64,000 nt of DNA from the NCBI RefSeq assembly GCF_036417845.1, contig NC_089980.1:45692501-45756500 (forward strand). Reading direction: 5' to 3'. The translations under genes were made by a program, and so were the position numbers. Shown one piece after another: positions 1 through 63,180 of the stretch. A model generated the notes under the pieces. The model did no database searches. It worked only from the letters and a program-made list of their open reading frames with translations, and had not been told where the DNA came from. This stretch comes from Apteryx mantelli (lineage: Eukaryota > Chordata > Aves > Apterygiformes > Apterygidae). Within the stretch, counting starts at the first letter, position 1. The number at the start of each line of letters is the position of its first letter.

Positions 1-52172
<52,172 letters not shown>

Positions 52173-52297
52173 GGCCTGGCCGCGCCGCGCCGCCCCGGCC
52201 CGGCCCGGCCCCGCTGCCCCGGCCCCGCTCGCGGCTCCCGCGCCTACACGCGCTGCCGACGTCCGCTCAACCCATGTGCAGGAATCGGCCGCAGGGA

Positions 52298-52305
52298 GCC
52301 GCCAT
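52298..52305 (+). promoter_or_regulatory. YY1 core-like site
   Basis: GCCGCCAT matches the YY1 core as found just downstream of many TATA-less transcription starts. It is about 126 bp upstream of the TTC27 start codon. The ATG in it starts no convincing plus-strand gene. Confidence 0.4.
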
Positions 52306-52341
52306 GACACTCTCGCCGAGCACGCCGGGAGGACGCGGCAC

Positions 52342-52353
52342 CGCGCACGCGCG
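52342..52353. promoter_or_regulatory. NRF1 consensus site
   Basis: CGCGCACGCGCG fits the NRF1 consensus YGCGCAYGCGCR at all positions. It lies 170 bp upstream of the TTC27 start codon. NRF1 is a common activator of housekeeping and bidirectional CpG-island promoters. Binding is inferred from the motif only. Confidence 0.6.
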
Positions 52354-52388
52354 GCGTGTCCCCAACTGCGCGCGCGCTCCCGCCGGAG

Positions 52389-52398
52389 CGGGGCGGGG
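52389..52398. promoter_or_regulatory. GC box (Sp/KLF-type)
   Basis: GCGGGGCGGG is a classic Sp1/KLF GC box close to the NRF1 match. A second, GGGGGGCGGGGCGG, lies at about 52608-52621. Several GC boxes in one island are typical, so individual importance is unknown. Confidence 0.5.
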
Positions 52399-52462
52399 AG
52401 AAGGCGCGAAGAGGCGCGTGCGCGCTGTGGACGGGAAGTAGAGCGGAGAGGGCGGGCGAGCC

Positions 52463-52482
52463 CGCGCGCGCGCGCGCGCGCG
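52463..52482. repeat. (CG)10 dinucleotide tract
   Basis: Ten uninterrupted CG dinucleotides lie in the promoter island. Alternating CG is the strongest Z-DNA-forming sequence and is normally purged by methylation-driven decay. Its survival suggests this part of the island is kept unmethylated in the germ line. Confidence 0.9.
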
Positions 52483-52517
52483 GCGAAGTGGGTGTCCGCG
52501 TGCCGCGGCGCGAGCAC

Positions 52518-52523
52518 CACGTG
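52518..52523. promoter_or_regulatory. E-box CACGTG
   Basis: A canonical CACGTG palindrome (MYC/MAX, USF, CLOCK class) sits in the island about 350 bp upstream of the TTC27 start codon. The six-base motif alone is weak evidence. Confidence 0.35.
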
Positions 52524-52960
52524 CGGGCAACGAGCCCGCCCCCCCCCCGCCGGGTGCCCCGCCCCCCCGCTCGCTGCGGAGCCGTTGGGCCGTTGGCTCC
52601 GCGCTGTGGGGGGCGGGGCGGCTCGTGGCTGGTGGCGAGAGAGAATCGGGGGCCCTGCGGCGGGGACGCGGGCGTTGGCGCTGTCCCTCTCCCTCTCCCC
52701 GGAGCAGGAGCTCGGGAGACAGGTGCGGGTGGGCATGACCGCGTACACGCAGTACACGCACATGTGGGGAGGCCCCTGCGCTGCTGCGGCGTGTGGGTTA
52801 CCCCCGGGGCGGGGGGGGGCGTAGGCGCTGAGGCAGTAAGCGCGCAGGGAGAGGCACTCAGGTCAGTCAGGTGTTTGGCCATGGCCGTGTACCGGCCCAG
52901 TGTGAGCGGCTCAGGGGAAGAAAACTCGACGGTTCACTGTGCGCTGGCGAGTGGGCTCTT

Positions 52961-55842
52961 TGTCTGAAGCGAGGGAAGGCCTTTGTGGATTTGGTGGTGA
53001 GCAGGAGCTAGGGGGGTTAGCGCCTCTGAGACCGTGCGCTGCCTAATTATGGACCAGAGCCTCTGCTGGGCAGCTGGTTGCCACCCTCCAGGCTTGGGAG
53101 GGTTAGAGAGGAGCCAGCACAACCCAAGCTCCCGGAGGAGTCTGATCTTCTAGGCGCTCTCCAGTTTTTCTTTTTTTTTTTTAAACTGCTGCAGCTCAGG
53201 TTGGTTTCCTTAAAATATACGTTACTGTCAGGGCAGGCACGGATTGTGGAGCTCATCAAGGGCCATCACCTGGATGTTTAGCAAGCTACAGGTGGCAGAC
53301 TTCTCTGCTTGACTTTAGTTTCATGTTGCCAGCTTTGTTACCTGAAGTACATAAGCCAGCTAATTTGGAGATGGCTTCCACATCTCTGTATGAGCACTGT
53401 TCACTTACTTAACTGCGCGATGTTTTTGTCAAGATTTCTCTCAAATAACATTTGCACAGAATTAGGAAGTTAGAATATTAAAAAAAAATTAATTTGTGAG
53501 CTGGATAGATATGAAAAATGATAAGAGAGAAAATATTAAGTATGGTTAGTAGACACACTTTTTTTTATAGGGTTTTTGATAGGTTTTTGTTTGATCAGGT
53601 ACCTGCATGTGTAAATATACTTTGGACATGGATCCATGCCTTAACAAGTTCCTGGGGTGAAGAATGTGCACCTCTCTTCACTCTTGTCTGTACCCACATT
53701 TCAGTACCTGTCTGAATATCTTTAGAAACAGTTCTATCCCATTGTTCCAAGCTCTTCATTTTCATCATTTTGCACGTACATTAGAAGAGGTAGAAAAAAG
53801 GCCAAGTCTTCCTATTTGTTCAAAATTGAATGCAACAATTCAAACAATAGAAAATGTTCTCCCTGAGTTGCTAATGAAACTTGAAAATAATCAAGTCAGA
53901 AACCAGAAGACCATTACAGCGGGCAATAAAAACTTAATTTGGAAAGGTGAACGTTCTGAAGAGGACAGAACTGTAAAGGTTAAAATTCATTTTGATATTA
54001 AGTGCAGTATCTAATATGGTGAAATAGAGTGCTTGCAAAGCTTAGTTTCATATCCTTCAAAAATTAAAAATGTTTTCATCCTGCTTCCATATCTCTAATA
54101 CTCTTTACAATTTGAGAAAGACTATTGCAGCTTTTTTTCTATTTTACTGCGGCTTTTTTATTTAAATGAGTGTAATAGGTTATTTGTCAGTTTGGGCCTT
54201 AACATTCAGGATATTAATTTCAATTTTAATTTTAATCAGATTTGTAGGAACAGAATGCAGTTAAATAAAAATGTGTTGCTTTTTAACTTATTTTCTGACC
54301 TGAAACAGTTTCTTTAATTTATATTAGTTTTTACTGGAAAATTGATAGAAATGTATAGAGGTAATAAATGATAGCCATCAACTCACTGTAAGTTTTGGGA
54401 ATTGTAAACCAAAGATGAATATTCATCTGGAGGTAGTGGGCTAGACTTAAAACATAGCAAATAATTCAGTTTCCATGTACTGTGTTAGAAAAATCCATTC
54501 ATTGTGCATTTCATGAAGCTCACCATTAAAAAGTAAAACTGTCTGAAGATGCTATGATATTACTTGCTTTCACTTTGTATCAATATAATCTGATATTCTG
54601 AGCACGGTACCTGATATGTATATTGCATGTGATGTTTTACTGACACACTAGAACCTGTCAGGCAAAATGAAATATTGTCATATGTTTATTTTTCTGTGGT
54701 ATGTCATATCTTGGCTTCGTTCTAGGATTCAATTGATGGACTTGAATAAATGTTTGTAAGGATGAATGTGGGAAATGATTTTAGCTACTCCTTGCCTTGC
54801 TTGTCTGCTGGGCAGTTCCTTCTGTACATTTCTTTCTAATTGTGATTCTGCATGAAAAATAAAAATAAAAATTTCAAAATTTAGGCTAATTCTTAGTGTT
54901 TACTGTAACAAAGTTTCTTTCCCTTCCAAGTAATAGATCTGCATTAAATGTAAATAGAAGATTTTTCCACAATTGAATGGATAAATTCTTAAGCTAGGTC
55001 TAATTAAATTGTAAAATAATACTTCTTTCCATCCCCCTTTTTGACAGGAAATTCAGTATCAAAATACAGTTTGATTATCAGTGAAGAATAGCAGTGTCAA
55101 AATACAACTAACAATTTGGTAAATAAATGAAAAATACACTTCCATGGTCTGTTGATTTTAAAAAAAAGTAAAAATTAAAATTTTATGGGAATTAATAATT
55201 GGTAAATATGATTATGTAACAAAAATGAGTATTTTACTACCTTCCTCACCTCTGCCAGTACCCCCAACTTTTCTTCTTACAGTTCAGTTTCTGGGGGCAT
55301 CCAGAAATTTTAGTATGTGTATGGACAGGAGCATCACCAGGAAATTAGTGCATTCCCGACTGACAGTGGACAGATTGTTACCGTTCATGTAAAAGGTTTT
55401 GTTAATTGTTTATCAGTTGCCATTTGCCACAGATGCTTAAGCCTGCTCCCCCTGTGATTTAAAGAATATATAGGTTTCTTAGAAAGTAAAGCCAGCAGGT
55501 TTTATTTTCATTTAAACATTGCTTCTGCTACTTGCCTGTGAAGGGAAGCATTCCTGCTTCAGCAAGGCATTTGCAATACTGTGAACTGCAAATTCAAGAT
55601 TTTAGTGTATTCTTGCTTATTAGTTCTAAGCAAGAAGCAAATAATCAAACCTTTTGACACAAGGGTTTTCAGAGGAAAAACTTTCCTCTTTAACCTTTTC
55701 CTAAGAGTTCAAGAAAATTGTCCCTATGAAGTGTTGTGCTGTGAAGGCAAGACTTCCCTGGGGTGTCTGAACTAGCACATTAAAGTCACCTTTCAAGGTA
55801 TCTGGGCTGCTGTGTTGATACAGTATTTATCTTCTGTTGCAG
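52961..55842. other. Intergenic flank right of the CpG island
   Basis: GC content falls quickly to the AT-rich background. It has a T-rich run at about 53167-53183. An 88-codon plus-strand stretch ending at 54014 has protein-like composition but no recognised match. Confidence 0.6.
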
Positions 55843-55931
55843 GTTTTTTTAAAGCCTTTTGAAACATGATCTCACAGGACTACAAAATGTTACATAGTGT
55901 TCCAAAACCACTAACTGTAAAAGAAGATTTG
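55843..55931 (+). CDS. Candidate start-codon exon of an unidentified plus-strand gene
   Basis: The exon is bounded by a good acceptor (TTATCTTCTGTTGCAG) and a strong donor (GTAAGTTT at 55932). The first ATG, at 55866, has A at -3 and an in-frame TGA just upstream at 55860. All three frames are stopped before it, so the left part would be 5' UTR. From the ATG there are 22 open codons beginning MISQDYKMLHSVPKP, ending in phase 0 at the donor. This is the expected shape of a second exon whose noncoding first exon lies in the CpG island 3 kb to the left, giving a head-to-head pair with TTC27. I do not recognise the peptide, and no convincing next coding exon was found. It could equally be a noncoding RNA exon or chance. 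Confidence 0.3.
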
Positions 55932-57602
55932 GTAAGTTTAAAATCATTATTATTTGCATAGACATTTATTATGACTTTTTAACCATGAGCTGCTGTTTGT
56001 GAAAGCTGCTGTTACATGAATTTTAAATTCATCTTCAATTCCGAGTGCCAGGTTTCTGGTATTGGTGAAGAAGGATGTGTTTGCATTCATGCCATGTTTG
56101 AACAATAGCTGATTTGCTATCTTGAGGGTTGTTTTTGTTTTGTTGCCATTGTCAAGGGAAAACCCACTCATTAGTATAGCAGGATGAAAACTTGCAAGGT
56201 TATCTAACCAAACTTCTGTGTTTTTTAAGAGAAGGAGACCCTGAATACTGAAGTTATCTTGTGAGAGGAGAGGAGCTGTGAGGTTTGCCTTGGGAAATTC
56301 TGTCAGCTTTTCTTACTTTGGTTCAGTCAGTTCAGTCAAGCTGCATCTAAGTAACTAGTTATTCTCTATGGATCATCGTATTTGAGGTTACATCATCTTC
56401 AATTATGGCATCAGAAACCTGCTTCAAGCTTGTTGGAAGCTTAGTGGCCCCCAAAAAGATATCAGCTAAATGTTAAAGCTGAATTCTTCAGAGTGACTTC
56501 CTGAATATTACAGCCAAATTGCTTTTACAGCAAACTGGGTTAAAGCTGACTAATATGCCAACCTTATAATTTTTCTTTGATGCTAGCTGCATGTAGAAGG
56601 ATAAAGGATTTTTCCCTAGTGGTAGGTTCACACAATCGTGTGAATACCAAATAGTTGCTGGAAGGTGATTTATGATCACACTTCCATATTAAGTATTGTT
56701 TAAAAAGTGTTTTGAGCTGGTTATAAGAAATTCTGTGATGATACAAACAGTTTTATAAAAAGCCCGGACAAAAACAGTTTGTGCTTTTGTATTGGTCAAC
56801 TTCAAGTAAACAGGTATATCCTGAGATTCTGGATGCCAGGAGAAGAAGTCATTTTTTAGAAATTGATTTCTAGGCATAATTTTTTACTTGTAAATAATTA
56901 TAGTTACATTCTTTCGCAGTTATTTGCCATGCAGGTCATAGTTTTTAAATGTTTTATTACCTTATATATAGACTGTCTCTTCAGTTGTATACTACTAGGA
57001 AAAAAATGCCACTATCCTTGACGATCATTTAAGACAGAGAGTGAAAATGAGCACTCAACTTCATTTGCTCAGAGTATGCAATATGCTAACGCTTTAGAGT
57101 CCTCCCAAGATCTTTAGAGGTCTCTCAGTTTGTGAAAGTAGGGGAGAATACAGGTGTGCTTTGACAGTCACCAGACTTACCTAATGAGGAAGAATGAATA
57201 CCAAGTGTATAGGGGACCGTCAAGGAAGATGAGTCATGTCAGCAGCTCATGTAGCAGTGCAGCTTTAACTCAGCAGTTGTGCTGCTGTTGCTTGTACAGG
57301 CCCTCATTATAAGGAGAGAGATGGTTCCTAGAAAGCTCACAGATCACCTACAGCTTTTTCAGTTAGTTTTGCAGTTTAGAAAAGAACCCAGACTTATAGT
57401 CTTGAGGTAACAAAGACACCTCAAAGGAGTGATAGTTATTATACAGCTGTTACTACATAGTAGTAGCACATCTTAATCACAGGGACTGATGTCGTGCTTG
57501 ACATATCTTATAGCTGCTTCACCAAATTCACTAATTAGCCCCTAATCAGTTGGTTCTCTCAGGTCTTACCAGTCAGCTAACTTATGTCCTTGCTTCCCCC
57601 AG

Positions 57603-57683
57603 ACTCTGAATAATGCAGTCACCACTCTGACAGCAAGATGAAGATAGAAAAGTTACACATCTAACTTGCTAAAATTACAGCAG
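57603..57683 (+). other. Possible further plus-strand exon (noncoding?)
   Basis: A strong acceptor (TCCTTGCTTCCCCCAG) is followed 81 nt later by a strong donor (CAG then GTAAGAAA). Joined in phase to the candidate exon at 55843-55931 it meets a TGA after 12 codons. If it is real, it would therefore end a tiny reading frame, be an alternative exon, or belong to a noncoding RNA. Confidence 0.18.
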
Positions 57684-60600
57684 GTAAGAAATTCTTCTTT
57701 TGTCTTACCAACAGCTTTATAAAGCAATAGTGGGGAGAGGCAGTGTAGGGCACTGCGCAACACATGAAAAGAAAGCAGTGTGATTCAAAACCACACTTTG
57801 AGAATGTATAGCAAAGAACATGGCCAGCTGCAAACAGCCCCAGATAGCTCTCCTGTGATATGGAGGTGATTCAACAAAATTGTCTCTTAAAAGCATTGAC
57901 ATTAATCTCCATTCATTACCTGGAAAAGATTATATATGAATATTTTTATAGCTGTTTTTGTATAGTACCAAAGATTGGTAAATAACTTGACAAAGGTAAA
58001 ATAGGTTTGAAGTAATATACTCAGTCTGTAAAATAGAAATGTAAGCTCTGAGGTGCAGTCTTCCCATTCTAAATAGGTTAGTTTTTCTTAAATTTAGCCA
58101 TTAATTTAATATTGTCTTTCTTGATGTCCATGAATATATATTTGCTGTTCATTTAGCAGATGTTTCTCTGCTCCTTCTTTTTCTCCTTTTTGTCACATCG
58201 CAACATTTCTTATTTGAACTTTAAAAAATAAACTTTTGCCTAGTTAATTAGCAGAAATTTGCTGTGTTTCAAATACGTAACATTTGTGAGTGTTCAGATG
58301 AAGAAATCAAAGCTGATGTGGAAGTAGTTTATTTTACTGTTCAACAAGAGAAGGATTCAGAAGTCAGTTTCATTAAATAAGCGTGTCGTATCATACCCAA
58401 GTCTGTAGTATTTAATGCCTTCTCAAATAAGTATGCACAGAATCATTGTCTCATACAGTTTTAGTTGTTTATACAGCAGCATTGCTTATCCTTCTCTGCT
58501 AGCCTTGAAAAGAGAGGTAGGGATTTAAAAATAAAGGGTTTTTTAATATTAAAGGGCCTTAATTTAACCTTGGATTCTCTGTTGGTCTGGAGAGAGAAAG
58601 CTTAACTAATTGGTTCCAATGCATGCACTATGTCAAACAGAAATTTTAGCTGGAACAAATAGAATCTTGTATTAAAGCTACATGATACCTTTTATCTCTT
58701 TTGTGCACTTAGTAACGTGATTATATTTTTGAACATGGAGCACGAGAAGTGGATGGTCACTTGTAAACAGAAATGTGTTTCTGAAATTACCTTACATTTT
58801 ATTGAATGAATGGATAGTTCTGGTTCTTGCTATGCAGGTGTGTCACAGCTAATTCAGGGTGGCTACCACACTTGGGTTGTGAGACTGTGCTGGCATGAGA
58901 CTGGTGGGCAATCGGAAACCCTGGTTGTGACAGGCAGTAAACAAAAAAGGGGTGATGAGTTTCATATACTGAGAACCCAGCTGAATTGCTAGTGTATCAT
59001 CTCCATCAGGAACAGTGGAGCTCTTGGATAGTCATTGTCAATTTTGCTTGCAAGCCATTCACAAAACTTCTTCCTCTTGGTCCTCCAAAGTTTGAGGTAC
59101 GCCTGTGACTCTTGACCTCATTAAGGTTAGATGTGCGACTTAAAGAATGAGAACCATTGGCCATCCCTGTTTTATAATGTTTGTAATGTTGGATGAATAC
59201 TGTGGGCAAATGATGTATGTGTGTTTTCATTATGGACTATTGCATTTGAATAAGCAGAGGAATACTTGGTATGCTTTTATAAATATTTGTACATTAATAC
59301 AATAAGCAGCTCTGCAGTGGCTTATGGCTGTCTTAGATTCTGAAAAATACATGAGTGAAATTGTTATGTGAGTATGCATTAATACATTTTACGCAAACTC
59401 TATTCCAGATTTTTTTTTTTAAAATCTACAGAACAGTAGCTAAACTCTTAGGTGTTGTAACATGCCTTCCAGTGTGATTCTTTTACCTAATTAATGCAAA
59501 GGATTTCACTTTAATAGCGATATTGAGTGAAATGCTGCATGGTAAGTATGACAGACATCATGCCTGATGAGGGTTCACAATCCTATAAAAATTTCAGTTG
59601 TTTGCAGCTTTGCCAAATACCACAAATATGTTGGTTGACATTTTCTATACTGAGTCCCTGCCTTAGCTTGGAGAGAGAGGAGAGTACTGGTAGTTAAAAT
59701 GCCATTAGGTCTGACTGGCCTCTACCAGCCTGAAATCTGCGTGAAATTGAATTTTCATATTCTTTATAATTATTTTCTTCATAAATCTGTTTAAACTACT
59801 AGCTTCTTTGAGGATCATCTTACTTTCTGTCCTGGAAAGAACAAAAACAAGATTAACTGTTTTCTTCCAAAACCTGCCTCAAAATGCCTATTAATGTTTA
59901 GTGTGTATTTATAATTTGACATAGTGAAGAATTGATGTGATCATTAACAGTGAACTGGGATGACTCATTTCCCTGTCCTTCATGACTACTGCTGACCTCT
60001 TTACTTCTCCTGGCTGCCCAGAGGAGGAACTCTGACAGACTCTGAGCAGACCTCCAGGGAGCTGGAGGAAACTTCTCCATTCTTTTACAGTCCTCAAAGG
60101 TGGCCAAAGGATTTTTCAAATCTCACAAGTTTTCTTTCTGTGTGCTGACAGCACCTGTGATGCTCTCATGACATTTTTTCTTTTCATTCATTTTGCACAG
60201 TTGGTAATCATTGGACTCCATAAGTATTAAGAAATCTGTTGGTGTCATTCCCAATCTCCTACTTTCCACAGGCAAAATTCTGTGCCAAGTCATTACCAAA
60301 ACTCTTGACATTTGTAAGATCAGGACGTAACTCTTATTGACACATATAACTTATGTATAACCTTTTGGACCATACAGTAAAGTGAGTGGGTATGTATTAT
60401 ATTCCAATGCCTTTCCAGGTTACCTGTGGCTGGTAAGATGAAAAGTTGTTCCTGTAGGCTTTCTAACTGTGCCTCTTGGTAGCAGAATTACACCTTTTAT
60501 TATTGTGAGAGATTCTATCTTCTTTCACCTTTTGTATTTAAGGAAAGTTCTCGTAGGGCTATGACTAAAGAGAGAGCGAGAAATGAACATGATGAGAAAT

Positions 60601-62959
60601 CACTTTATTTTTTATATCTTGGTGCAAACCTGAACTCTATAGAACTGTTATTCAGCCATTCTGCTCAAAGGCTATTTGTAGCAATTGTCAATAAAAGTAG
60701 ATTAGGAAATAGTAATGGATTAATCTGTATCTACTTGTAAGTTTATGTTCTCCCTCAAAATAAATTACATGGCATTGTGATAATACTGTGAGCATGCAAG
60801 TATGGAAAATACTCATACTGTCCTCAACCTATTCAATATAGAGAGCAGCTGGTTTAAATGTTGTATCTCAGAGGAAAATGTTAACTTGTTCAGCTTTATG
60901 AATGAAAGATGATTAAAGGCAAAATGGTTCTTTTTTTAGTTCCTTACCTAGACTTCAGTCTTGGTTTTAGGATATTTGCCTGAATTGCGTAAGGTTGACT
61001 AAGTAGAGTTCATTTGCCAATATCTGTGGCTTTACTAATAAAAAACAAATAGGGTCACTCTATGTTGGCTAACTCTAATGTTGGCTAAAAAGAGATTTGC
61101 AGCTGATTTAACGAATTTGGGAAAAAAAACAGCTTATCAGAAAGTTGTTAAAGATATGGGTGTCTGTTAAAAGCTGGAGAATCCTTTTGCCTTTGTATGG
61201 GTTCACAAAGAGCAAAAGATGTTGGTGGCCTGACATCCCAGAGTGGGTTTGAGTTGTCTGAATTACAGAGCTGCATCATAATGACTCAGTCTCATTATAT
61301 ATTGACATCCCTGCTGAGAAAGAACTGCTGTCTCTCTCTTCCTTCAGCAATTTCAGTTTGTACATTTTCTTTTTCTCCTCCTACTGAAGTTTTTGCTCTT
61401 ACATATGTCTGCAATTGAGATCGGCCTTTTCAAGAGGCCAGGCACTGTATTTCAGGTGCAGTGAGTAATTTATTACTGTATAAGAAGCAAGTATTCATTC
61501 CTTCAAGTAAATAAAATCCTATGTAGTCTCTCTAGGCGCTTTGCTATAACTGGAGTCCCATGTCAGTGCACAGGAGGGTATTAACACAAGCGCTGGCTGC
61601 AGACTCTTACAGGTTGCGAACACCTTTGCTTTATTAACACTTAAACTGTTCAGAATAGAGATGTTGATCTTTATAAAATGAGCAAATGTGCAGCCACTGA
61701 AAGAAAGGCCCTTCTAAAATAAGATGATCAACCAGTGCCATAAATTCTTTGTATTCAGTTCCACTCAACTCAGAACTAACCTGCCTGGGATGAAAGAGTA
61801 CATATTCCCCTCCATAGATGAGTCCTAGAACTGGTGAACCAGGGATGGCATCCAAAGGGTAGAGGTTAAACTCACCGTATGGTCTTCTAATCTCTCTGAA
61901 TGTAGATGAGGCATTGTGTTTTCAGGGCACATTTCCAAGTTGATGTTGGGGGGTGGGAGTGGGGAGTCCCTTCTCCAGAAATTGTTATTTTCCTTTATTT
62001 TTATCCTCATCTGTAACCTTGGTGAAACAGTAGCTGATCTGTCCTTCTGCAAAGTCATTAGAATTGTAACTCACTGCATTTTTCACAAGGACTTTTCAGG
62101 TATATGTGAGTGTTACTGCCAAATTCTTGTCAACAGCACTCGGGGTAAGAGCTCCTGACTGTTCATCTCTGGCAAAAATGCTACAGGATTTGCTTCTAAA
62201 ATTGATAAGTCCACACAGGATGAAGAGGAGAGATCAGGACAAGGAGGCATAGTGATAATACAATCCTGAATAAAATAGCCCTTCTTAAAATTTCCAGGGA
62301 ATAGCTTTTTTTGTCTCTGCTGCTACTAGTGTCTTGATAATATTCTCAGATCTTCTTGCCCAGATTTTTATTTTTTTTCCAAACTTTATGAAGCCATGCC
62401 TCACTATTTCTTATTCAGGAAATCAAAGCTCAGGTTATTTGATGCAAGGTTTCCTTTGGAATTGGCAGTAATTCTAAGGCTCAGGGCCAGTCTATCTTTC
62501 ACATGCTGGTGCTCACATACCATTTCAACCTGAAATGCAGTTAAACATTGTAGAACTGTTTAGCTAGGTATTTTCCTTATTGTCAAATAATCAATTTTAG
62601 AATCCATTTACAAACCATTTCTTTTAGTGAGAGTTTTTTTTTGAAGGAGCAAAAACGCATTCATACGTTTATACTTTACATTTGTATGGGTATTTTTTTT
62701 AATTACAGAAATCAGGCATGTTGACCTAAAGTTTCCTCAGCGAAATTAAATGTGTTATCACAGGGTCTCTGTTTGAATGCTTAGAGGTAAATTAATTAAG
62801 ATTTCTTCAACCTTCGAGGCAGTTACTTTTTTTTTGGTTTGACAATGGCTAAAGAGTTAAGGAACCATAAGGCTTCACTGAAATTTCTTAACTTTTTTTT
62901 TTCCATTAATCAGCAATTCTCAATTTCTCTCTCATTTCTTTCTCAAATTTTGCTCTTTT

Positions 62960-63180
62960 TCTTATGAACTAGCCTATGAGGAAAGATGGTTAGGGTGATA
63001 TTTAGTTGAAAAAAGAGAAGATCTAGGGGAGTTCATGACAGTCTTCCCATACGTAAAAGTTGCTATAAAGAGGATGTACAAGGTGTTCAGCAAACACCTC
63101 TGGACTTCTGTGGTCTTCTGAGGGTGAGAAGCTTGACTAAATGATCTCCTGACCTCCCTAATGGAGCTTTCTCCTTGTGA
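62960..63180 (+). repeat. Ancient CR1/L3-like 3' remnant with internal deletion
   Basis: The stretch from CTATGAGGAAAGATGGTTAG through the GAAAAAAGAGAAGATCTAGG block, the GACAGTCTTCCCATACGTAA block and TTGCTATAAAGAGGATG matches the 3' ORF end of ancient amniote CR1. It then jumps at about 63075 to the 3' UTR (AGCAAACACCTCTGGACTTC) and ends with the 'gactaaatgatctcctgacctcc' signature near 63135-63160. This is a clear fossil in the right flank of TTC27. Confidence 0.7.

Noticed and set aside
52173..52763. N-terminal extension of TTC27 using upstream in-frame ATG codons
   Set aside because: Alignment with human TTC27 begins at the ATG at 52172, and the upstream frame is low-complexity GC-rich sequence.
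61634..62158. Overlapping minus- and plus-strand frames considered as a possible terminal BIRC6 or other gene exon
   Set aside because: No residues recognisable as BIRC6, and both strands are open in the same place, which suggests composition rather than coding.
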